DNA from: Boswellia sacra
Lineage: Eukaryota; Streptophyta; Magnoliopsida; Sapindales; Burseraceae
Assembly: GCA_013180625.2 (NCBI GenBank)
Contig: SNVD02009124.1
Location: forward strand, 290,390-354,389
DNA: 64,000 nt
Reading direction: 5' to 3'
Shown: piece by piece, positions 55,403 to 64,000 of the stretch
How the letters are laid out: each line of letters opens with the position of its first letter
Numbering within the stretch: position 1 is the stretch's first letter
Notes under the pieces: model-generated
The model's input: only the letters and a program-made list of their open reading frames with translations
Told to the model about the DNA's origin: nothing
Database searches by the model: none
Position numbers and translations under genes: made by a program

Positions 55403-58400
55403 TCATGGTACAATCGTGGTCGGCTGTTGGTCAACCTCCACTGAATCAACATCGTCATGGGCAATGCTGGTCGTAACATCCCCTGACACATCATCAGCAG
55501 TCCCGGTAGTGGCTGCAACATCAACGGGCACAAGCGCGTCAACCTGGGAGGGCGACATGACGATCAGGGCCGCTTCCTGTGTCTGTGGGTTTTCGCGGCT
55601 GACCCAAAGTTGTACCGCCATTTTCTCCCGCTGGTAGTCATCCGCGAATGCCTTAATCTCAGTCAGTGGAACGCCCCCCGCTAGGAACTCGATGTACTTC
55701 AAATAGTACATGCCGGATGCCCCTCCCCCAGGCTCCTACTATGGCACCTGGTCCTCGTCCTCGATGCGCATAATGTCGAAGGGGGTTGAGGGATAGTCAG
55801 GAATACCGTAAACCTCCATTGACAGCATACAGGGTACTAGCATACAAGGGGTTGAGGCACCAGACTGTCTGTATGACTGTGTCTGTGGAAGTATGCCCAA
55901 CAGATGAGTCGTATATGGCAACGTGATGGCGATTCAATTGCACCTCAGCTACCACCCAATGATCGTCGGTGATATTAACAGGGAGATAGACCTGAAAATA
56001 AAATTGACAACATGGAAATCAATCACAACATTTCAAATAAGATGGCACTTACTAACTCTGTGAATATAAATGTTCTCACCCTGTCCACGTCAACCCATGG
56101 TGTTCCAACGAAGGGCATCTGTCCCAGGACATACTAGACCATGTCATCCTCCTTCACCCAGTTAATGTCATCCAGTCTATCCGAGTATTGCTCCCACAAC
56201 GACTTCAATTTCAACTGCAAGTTCAAGAGTTCAGTTAACGCATTGAAGGAATCAAAAATTACCTTTAAATTCAGATGTTTACGAAATACGTACCCAAAAA
56301 GTGGTGTCCAGAAAAGCAGACCTGTGGACACCAAGTCCGGTCAAAGCGCGAGCTATGCAACGTAACAACCATAGGTAGCTATCTATGTGCTGAAAACAGT
56401 AATAGCTATCAATATTAATTCCAAATGTATATTGCAATATTCGACAGCAGGAGATGGTCTGAAACTACCTCAGCTTCAAGCCAGTCTAATGGCCTGAGCA
56501 GCGTCCTGAAGAACTGATGATCTGCGCTGCAGATTACCAAATCAATGCAATCAGTTTTGGCGAAGTCCCCCAGCCATGCCTCGAATGCTTTCAGATCAAC
56601 TTTTACTACGGGGGCATGTGGGTCGAAAAGTGGAACTGGAGTGCACAAGATGACACGATTGCCTACATCTGGTGATGGCTGCTGAGATGGTTTGTCTTTC
56701 GACTGAGCAACCGGGGCCTCAGACTGTACATGCTGGTGGTCTGCAGCTTTCTATTGCAGTTGAACCCTCGCCCTCTTCCTACTCGGTGGACTGACAAAGG
56801 GGCTCTGCTTATGCTTTGCAAGAAGTAGGCGGTGACTCCAGCGCGAAACTAAGCCCGTCGAAGGAGCATCGGCTACACGAACAGTTGGGTTTGCGGAGTC
56901 AGGTTCCGTGGGCGGCTGACCTTCACCGTCATCAGTCGAACCTCTGTCAGAATCTCCTTCTGAATCCTGAAATACATTAAACCTAACCGTCAGCTTAAAC
57001 GTGTGGAAATCACATAATCCGTTTTGTAAATATTGTATAGTACCGTGTCAGCGTATCCGAAGTGGCCACCGAGATGCAGAACAGCCTTGCGCAGAAGAAC
57101 TATCTCCTCTTGCATTTCCTTGTTCTTCGCCCATAACAATGCAAGCTCACATAAAACTGTGCTCTAGAACTCATCATGGACCGGCGGTGCCTGTATGAGA
57201 ATAATAACGAGAGCCTTCATAAACCAACGAAGAAGCAACTGTAAACGGATAAGAATACGAATGCAAATTCTCATTACATACCTGCGAACTAGGAGGAACA
57301 TCGTATATAGGAGTTGGGTGGGTGGTCGCACGACCAGACGTCGAAGTCGATGCTGGTGGATGTTCGGCACTATATAACAGCTCCGACGATGGACAGAAGG
57401 TCCCTCTGTCAATGTCAGGACTGGCTGTGTCTATTGTTGGCTCCACACTATGTCCAACAGGGGAACTACAGCCAGCAAGAGGTGAAGCGGGTGGAGCCTC
57501 CGGAGGTGGAGCTGGTGGACCCTCCGAAGGTGGAGCTGATGAACCCTCTGGAGGTAGAGGTGACGGACCCTCTGGCGGAAGTGGCTCAATGCTCTCCGCT
57601 GGTAATAATGGAGCATCCACAGCTGTTGCCCAAGCCACATATACACCTCTTCGGATGCCAACTACATCAGCGAGGTTTATATACCACTAGGTCTGCTGCT
57701 CCTCCTCAGACGGCTCCAAAAGGACAAGCGGACGAGCCTGCGTCAACAAATAATTCATTATGTAAAACAGTTAATGTGGTGTGAACAAAAACAAGACAAT
57801 TTCATATGACAGAGGATCCGTACGTACTAGCCTCCTAACCTGTAGTACATCATTTACGACTACGTGCTGGGACGGGTCTTAATTTTCTCCCACTTCAACA
57901 ACCGTGGTATCCTCCCCTCACAGTCCCTGGGCACTCCCCTAAAAGTCGTGCCAATGTAAGGCACGACTTCATATAACCAAATCTTAATAACATCAAACAG
58001 GTTAGTTAGTGACACTATGTACTAAAATTTGTTCGCCCAATAAAGAAATAAACATGTTAACACTCATGATTAGCAGTATGTGCCTGAAAGGCGTACGGGC
58101 ACCCCTCTAAGTTATATTTCTCCACCAGCTTCGTCTTCGCTTGGGCTCGACTCTTGTAATTATCTAACCTCCTGACCAAAGCCTTCTTCATTAAGCAAAG
58201 TGTCTTATCACAGGACACCGAACCCCATGGATACCTATTGAAATCATCCAGTGTATCGACAAAATTCAACCACACACGGGAGACATGTCGGCGTCTATCC
58301 CGTGCCATGAAAAAACGCTTCAGCACGTAGTATAATGCCAGCTTCACAGCATCCTCGTCTGGCATACGAGACACATCCAACTTCTGAAGTGTGGGGTGGA

Positions 58401-58940
58401 AATCCCTAAGCTCGAAGTCCCTACCATCGAAGTATGTATCCAACAATCGGCAAGGATTCAACCTAGTCGGTATTGGTGGCACTGTGGAAGCATATCTTAA
58501 TCCGGTTATCAAACCAAACTCGTGGGCAGAAAAACGAATTAGTCTTCCTAGAAAGAAGAAAAAAATATTCATAAGATGACAATAATGGTAACAAGAAAAT
58601 AACTATAAATATCATATGTTCAAAACTAAGAATTTGTAACTACATTGTATCTGACAACCATTTTTTTACCTTGAATAAGGAACCACATCTTTTGATCATA
58701 CCCCGTGGTGTTAACCTCCCACTGAAGCACATGGTGCACCAACTGAGATGGAAAGGAGAGCCGACGGATGTCTAGGATAAATCCGAAACATGTATCACGA
58801 AACATGTCCTTTTGCCTCGCAGTCAAGTGCCCCCGATTCCATTGTACACAGTCCAAACTTTCCAAGTTTGTGATCACCGCATGGTAGTGCTCCTCATCTG
58901 GTGTCTTCAGGGTGAAGGACAGTCCAAATTCACTAGCCAT
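55403..58940 (-). pseudogene. DUF1985 / Ulp1-like (C48) cysteine protease gene carried by the MULE
   Basis: C48 proteases cleave SUMO; MULE-borne copies have unknown roles. Exons visible: 58673-58940 (MASEFGLSFTLKTPDEEHYH), 58086-58547 (DUF1985: FSAHEFGLITGLRYAS, DAVKLALYYVLKRFF, FNRYPWGSVS), about 57855-57980 (IWLYEVVPYIGTTF), a Pro-rich linker (57174-57638, PPEG/PPSEGP repeats), a segment with a basic SRKRARV stretch (about 56780), 56460-56648 (FEAWLGDFAKTDCIDLVIC), 56300-56390 (HIDSYLWLLRCIAR), 56086-56205 and the protease end. The His is in DDHWVV (about 55955) and Asp in IYDSS; the Cys position carries Ser (ASGMYYLKYIEF, codon 55715-55717). Stops include two adjacent TAG codons (55736-55741) and a TAG near 56750. 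The CAG|GC donor at 58085 would be a GC-AG intron. A frameshift lies near 55895. Confidence 0.8.
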
Positions 58941-59033
58941 TTGCTTCTACCTGTAAATACAAGGTCGTTATAGTTCAATATGATGCAAAAAGATAAAAAA
59001 CCCATAATAAAACAGGCAATCTGCCTAAATGCT

Positions 59034-59160
59034 CGACAACACTCGACGTCACTCGACACGACTCGACAACACCTGACACGACTCAACAAGTCTCGACAAG
59101 ACTGGACAACACTCGATTGAACTCAACAGTCTGTTTTTGTCGAGTGTGGAGTGTCCCTAC
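59034..59160. repeat. TCGAG-type repeat tract B, inverted orientation
   Basis: CGACAACACTCGACGTCACT and similar words repeat through this tract, the reverse complement of the words in tracts A and C. It lies immediately upstream (5') of the DUF1985 gene start. Confidence 0.6.
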
Positions 59161-59240
59161 AAAAATGCGAAGGACATCACCGTCAACCTCGCGACGAAAC
59201 CAGTCGGTTTCTACAGTTTTCGTCCACATCAAATGACATA

Positions 59241-59630
59241 AATCACATATAAAACCATGAGATTAATCCCTAAAACCATTGAATAAGTGAACACATCCGA
59301 TGAAAATTCAATTAATATCCTATTATATAAACAGTCATCGTCTATCTCGCGACAGCGTTTGGTGACGCCAGTCGGTTTCCCTTGATCTTACCCACAAAGT
59401 AGTGCGATGCATGTGTGTGTGTATGTCGCGAGATAGACGATGACTGTTTATATAATAGGATATTAATTGAATTTTCATCAATAAAAATATGATCAAACAT
59501 CAATAATTCGATGGTTTTAGGGATTAATCTCATGGTTTTATATGTGATTTAATTGAATTTGGTGACGCCAGTCGGTTTCCCTTGATCAAACAATAAAAAT
59601 CTGACATACACACACACATGCATCGCACTA
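59241..59630. repeat. Nested inverted-repeat cluster
   Basis: Arm A (59241-59354) and arm B (59424-59550) are reverse complements over more than 100 bases, for example TATCTCGCGACA versus TGTCGCGAGATA and CATATAAAACCATGAGATTA versus TAATCTCATGGTTTTATATG, with one short insertion in arm B. The 69-bp loop between them contains TTTGGTGACGCCAGTCGG, which recurs as a direct repeat 200 bp away (59558-59587), and GCGATGCATGTGTGTGTGTA, which pairs with 59603-59630 in inverted orientation. The cluster lies between the two MULE genes. Confidence 0.8.
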
Positions 59631-59999
59631 GTTTTATCCCATAAAAGTGTCAACTGTCCCTACAGAAATCCGATAGTCATCATCTACCTCGAGGCAGTTG
59701 GCAGTCGATTTCCACTGACGTCGGACAACATAAATCCGACTCGACACACATCAAACAACATGCATGGCACAAGATTTATCCCTAAAAACATCTAAATAGT
59801 ATGTCTAAAACAACGAAAAGTTCATACCTCAGTGCCGATAGGGGCTTTTGCCTGCGTCTCTTCGTGTTCCGAGAGTAGTCGATGCTGCGTCTCTTTGCGT
59901 TCCGACAGTTGTAGATGTTGTGTCTCTATGCGTTCCAAGAGTTGTCACGGGGTTTAGCAGTATGTTTGTGTGAAGCGAGAAGTGACGGTCGAGTGTTTT

Positions 60000-60360
60000 G
60001 TTTTAAACCCTAAAGGTCGAGATCTTGTGTCGGGGGGGTAGCTTCGCTTGTCGAGTGTCGAGATATTATGTCGAGTGTCATCCTTCGAGTGCCGAGAGTC
60101 GAGTTAAATTGTCGAATTTATGTCATGCTAGTTGAGTGTCGGATGTATTTGTCGAGTGTATTGACTCGATAGTCGAGTGTCGATTTCGTGGCGAGGGTTC
60201 GTGTGTCGTGTTGGTCGAGCGTCGGTCATTTTGTGTCGCATTTCGAGTGTCAAGCGTCGAGGGTTTTGTGTCGAGTGTCATCGAGCGTTTGGGCAGAACA
60301 CTCTTTTTTTTGAGTTTTGGAAGCTAATTCGTAAAGATTTTTTGGTCCACGGACCTTGTA
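60000..60360. repeat. TCGAGTGTCGAG-rich repeat tract C
   Basis: Same repeat family and orientation as tract A. Its end (60255-60356: TCGAGGGTTTTGTGTCGAG through GTCCACGGACCTT) matches the end of tract A. It lies just beyond the 3' end of the transposase gene, so each MULE gene is followed by the same module. Confidence 0.7.
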
Positions 60361-60609
60361 TGGCTGAACGTCAGACACGAATATTTAGTTTAACAACAAC
60401 GCACATTAAGACGTGTTTAATACATTAATGTTGCTTACAATGACTAAATCCAACACCCAAAAATTATTAATTTCAACAAGCCAGGAATTGCAGTACAAAA
60501 AATAGTCTATGTTGCTTACATGAACATTTGGTATATATCATGTCCTGTCATGTAGTAGAATTGGGTTTCGGCAAGTTTGACGATAGCGCCCGAAACTTCC
60601 ACAGCGCCC

Positions 60610-61689
60610 TCAATTTCGAGAGGAGCTAGACTCATCGACAGAAGGGATTCGATTCCTCCAAGGATGACCGGCTGGTCTTCTCATGACTGGCGAGAGAACC
60701 ACTCTACTGCGAACCTCCTCAGGAACCACCCAATCCTTACTAACTCCAATAGGAACAACTGGGAGAGCATATGCATGTAGTAATGTTTCAATGGTATACC
60801 AATGGGCACAATAATCGTGGCACATAAGTAGATTCATATGTTTGCATACAGCTAATACATGTGCACACGAAAGCTGGTCAAGATCAAACACTCGGCACGT
60901 GCATGTACGAGCGTGCATGTCAACAATGCTAACACGGTCGTTGCCTCTAACCTCATACATAGTAAGAGATATGCCACTAACCCTCATACGCTCTCCCTCC
61001 TTTAAATGCTCCTCTATCAACTTGTTTTCCCAGGGCGAGAGATGTGATTCTGAGTTAGCAAATAGCTGTCGACGCTCATAGAACCATTTCTGCAAGTTAG
61101 CCCGGAAATAATCAGCTAACAATGTCACTGGGAGGAATCGATGGTTTTGCAAACAGCTGTTCATCGACTCAGCTATATTTATTGTCATTATGTTATACCG
61201 TCAACCATGAAACTGTGAACGTGCCCATTTCTCGACTCCAATCTCTCAAAGATAAGTTGCTACTGCTGGCATATGCGATTCAATTTGTCGCATATGATAG
61301 TTGAAATCAGCACAGTGATATGTCCTTGCAGATCAGTAGTACAATTCCAAAAAAGTCTTGTCCTTGAATGTTGCCTTCAAGTTACCCTTCAGATGATGAG
61401 TGCACAATCCATCCAGTGTATGAGGAAAAATTGCTAGAACAGCACGTTCAATACTACGATGATGGTCAGAAATGAAGACAAGATCTCAGACATTTTGTAC
61501 ACATGATCACGCAACTGTCTCATGAACCTGTTCCACGAGTCATAATTTTCAGAATGCCCAATTCCAAATGCCAAGGGGTATATTTGTTTATTTCCATCCA
61601 TACAAGAAGCCAAAAACATTGTACCTCTATATTTCCCTTTCAAAAAAGAGCCGTCAACTATGATAACTGGCCTAATGGATGATGCAAAT
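60610..61689 (-). pseudogene. MULE transposase, N-terminus cut off
   Basis: Transposases of this kind cut and move the element. Read 61689 to 60610: the catalytic core starts IIVDGSFLKGKYRGTMF (first Asp), then QIYPLAFGIGHSENYDSW. A frameshift near 61480 moves to ISDHHRSIERAVLAIFPH (second Asp). Glu is expected in NIAESMNS (about 61180). The C-terminal SWIM zinc finger is CTCRVFDLDQLSCAHVLAVC (CXCX9CXH). TGA stops occur at about 61246 and 61200, each explained by a CGA-to-TGA change. The N-terminal MuDR DNA-binding region is missing because the gypsy LTR begins at 61690. Confidence 0.85.
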
Positions 61690-63213
61690 TGACACATCCG
61701 AAAAAAAATTGTCTCCCAAGTATAGGAGTGTCGAAGTAATAAACCCGGTGAGACCGGGGTCGATCCACAAGGAAGGGGAATTTAAGCGTTACAAATTATA
61801 AGCTAAGCAAATGTGATATGGATGATTCAAGGCGATGACAAGATAATATCAATAAATATGTAAGATGGTAGGCGGTATTACCGACCATTCAAATATAAAA
61901 CAAAAAGCAAGAGGAGGTAAAACCATCCATGGAAATAGGTGGTATAACCAACCATAGTAAATTAAAGAACAATTTCATAAGGTGGTAGAACCTACCATAG
62001 TAAATAAAATAAAAAGTTCATAAACAATAGAATAATTAAAATACAAGAGGAATTAACACAATAACAATGAAGGCTAAGGTTAGGGGATCCGCCCTTGATA
62101 TTTCAAATAAGGATAATTAACCCATTTTAGTTATATGAATTATATTTGTTTCATTACCAATATTTATACCACTTCTTGTAAATGGGTTCAAGCATCCAAT
62201 GTGCCAATCATCATATGTCTACAACAAATCAAGGTTCCTAACTAGATTCGTGTCGGTAAGGAAGAACCATACATCATCTAGAAAGGATCCAAGCATTTGA
62301 TGTGCCAAGGATTGTCGACAATGGATCAAGACCTCCACTTTACGAGTGGTGTCAAGATTGATTAAGAAATTAAATATAAATCATATTGAATAAACATAAG
62401 ATTAAGATTATTAAGCACATATTAAGGGTTAGAGAATCCTTATTCTCATATCAAGGTTTCACCCTTTCACCTTAGCAAAAGAGAAATTAGAAGACATTAT
62501 AATAGAAAGAAAATAAAATGCAAGAAAAAGGAAATTCATTAATAACATAAACACACAAAACACAATACAAGATCCTAGCCAAAGCCAAAATATTCCAGCC
62601 AAGGCCAAGATGCCCTAATGGGTCACAAGGCACCTCTATTTATAGATACATCCAGGGCAAACTTGTCAAATTACAAGGGCATAATTGTCAAATATTAGTT
62701 GTAAATATCTTTGACAATTGGGATCATTAGGCACCGACTTTGACCATCAATTTTGACATCGAAATGTTGTGAATTTTAATCACATGTCTTCATGAAAGTT
62801 GTAGATATTTCTCTCAGCTTTCTAGAACATATTGATTTGCACAATTTGGATACGTATTTTGAGAGATACGGTCCAAATACTGAGGCCTGGTCAGACTGGG
62901 CCGAGACTGTAGATGGGTTCACTTCAAGCCCAATTTTGGTCCACTAAGAGCCCGAATTTGATGATCCTTGTGAAATGCAATCTTGTAGACAATTGAATCA
63001 GCTTTCCAAAACATTAAGAATTGTACCATTCTGATCTATAAATAGAGAGTTATGCCCATTTTACCGAACCTGTAACAAAACCAAAATTAAGAGGAATTAA
63101 TTCTAAAGATGCAAATGCTACAAATATGCTTAAGTTGAGGAATTTAATGACACTATTAATGCAATATGATGAACTAAACTCTTATTAAACAGTGCATATT
63201 TAAGTGTTCATCA
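61690..63213 (-). repeat. 3' LTR of a second gypsy-family element (minus strand)
   Basis: About 1524 bp, minus-strand start TGATGAACACTTAAATATG and end ...TCGGATGTGTCA. It matches the LTRs at 13197-14738 and 22091-23631 in reverse orientation. Its TATAAATA box (plus strand TATTTATA at about 62637-62644) is intact. On the right it is preceded by the polypurine tract, so this is the 3' LTR, and its outer edge abuts the MULE transposase. Confidence 0.85.
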
Positions 63214-64000
63214 CACCCCCCAACTAGCTTATTGCTAGTCCCTAGCAATTAAAGCGTTATTATTTAGAAGTGATTTATAGAATTTTACATCCAAGGTGGT
63301 CATTATTGCACTCTCCTTGATTTTATCCAAATAAACAAACTCTCAACCAATTATTATTATTATTATTATTTTTTATGGCTCATGTACCCTTCAGTCAAGA
63401 TATCTATAAACCTTCTTTTTGTGCTCAGTCAACACATGACTATGGGGCTTATTAGAAAGAAGTCATATCGGTTCTAATATTTGTTAAGGCTAACAACCTT
63501 AGGTAAGGGGCATTTATTCATTTTATATTTTATTTCTCTTTTTTTTTTATTTTAAGGAATACATCTTTAACCCATGTAGCGAGCCTTAGGCTAATGACTC
63601 CCAGACCAGTTGGCCTTAGGGCATTAGGTGTTAAGACACCCCTTCGAGCTTAACGACTCGGGTTGCCGATGCTTTATTTTGCTTAGAAACTTGTGGATAG
63701 TGCAATGTTCAATCCCATTAAGCTTTCTCCTTAATCCATGTAGCGAGCTTTGGGCCAATAGCTCCAAAACCAGTTGGTCTTAGGGTATTAGGTGTTGAGG
63801 CACCCCTCGGGCTTAATTGCTCGAATTAAGGAGGCTACGAGACCAAACTTATCCATAATTGCTCTCTTTTTTTTCACTTTTTTTTCACTTTTTTTTTTTT
63901 TTTTAACTTTCCCCTTCCTTTGTGTTGTTATCCTAAACAAAACAAAAGAACTCAATATTACAACATTTCATTTTTGCCACCCACATTCATGCATCAAGGT
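63214..64000 (-). mobile_element. Internal tail of the second gypsy-family element
   Basis: Reverse complement matches 23945-24745: TTGGGGGGTG at the LTR edge, the duplicated CCAACTGGT(T/C) blocks (about 63600-63800), the (A/T) tracts, and GTTTAGGATAACAACA near the window edge. The element continues past 64000. No coding sequence lies in this part. Confidence 0.75.

Larger units (their letters stand above)
54227..61689 (-). mobile_element. MULE (Mutator-like) transposon with transposase and Ulp1-like gene
   Basis: Right part: a MULE transposase (61689-60610). Middle: a DUF1985/Ulp1 protease gene (58940-55403), a combination known from plant MULEs that carry Ulp1-like genes. Left edge: a proposed terminal region at 54227-54400, rich in inverted GGAAAAATTG/CAATTTTTCC words. 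All genes are on the minus strand. The right end is cut by a gypsy LTR at 61690, so the second terminus and the target duplication cannot be seen. Confidence 0.65.

Noticed and set aside
57314..57784. Long plus-strand frames opposite the Pro-rich linker
   Set aside because: They are antisense shadows of the GC-rich PPEG repeat in the Ulp1-like gene.

Overview
This window is plant nuclear DNA, most likely from a eudicot. It is AT-rich, its few host genes have introns, and most of the sequence is nested transposable elements of plant lineages: Copia and Athila-like Ty3/gypsy LTR elements, CACTA, hAT and MULE transposons. There is no bacterial gene organisation, CRISPR array, rRNA or clear functional tRNA gene.

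Layout, left to right. 1-645: one end of a CACTA transposon. 646-3091: a Copia relic (minus) with one LTR. 4782-8668: the clearest host gene, a five-exon ankyrin-repeat/PGG membrane protein (minus) with a stop codon between the ankyrin and membrane parts. 12347-13129: a non-autonomous hAT element with a perfect 8-bp target duplication, carrying two tRNA-like modules. 13197-33201: one Athila-like gypsy element (plus) of about 11.6 kb net, with a nested solo LTR (22091-23631) in its 3' internal region and a 6.9-kb CACTA element (25456-32356) inside its 3' LTR. 34798-39994: a young Copia element (minus) with one stop codon in an otherwise open polyprotein. 42517-47900: an older Copia element (minus). 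49165-49648: a decayed relative of the ankyrin/PGG gene, apparently cut by a truncated Copia element (49649-52394, plus). About 54227-61689: a MULE (minus) with a transposase and a DUF1985/Ulp1-like protease gene. 61690-64000: the 3' LTR and internal tail of another copy of the gypsy family (minus), which cuts off the start of the MULE transposase.

The most unusual content is in the gypsy element. Downstream of pol it carries two extra reading frames: a small basic protein with a CX2CX4CX2C cluster (20365-20853), and a full-length relative of LONELY GUY (LOG), the cytokinin-activating phosphoribohydrolase (21222-21821). The LOG-like frame has three stop codons but no frameshift. Other points to check are a SAUR gene fragment inside the CACTA element, tRNA-like promoter boxes in the hAT element, a Ser in place of the catalytic Cys in the Ulp1-like protease, and a dense inverted-repeat cluster at 59241-59630.

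All family names come from motifs read by eye. Exon edges, TSDs and LTR ends were located by hand. Nearly every transposon gene is broken, so this is mostly a record of insertion and decay; only the host ankyrin gene and perhaps one small ORF at 41303-41509 are candidates for cellular function.
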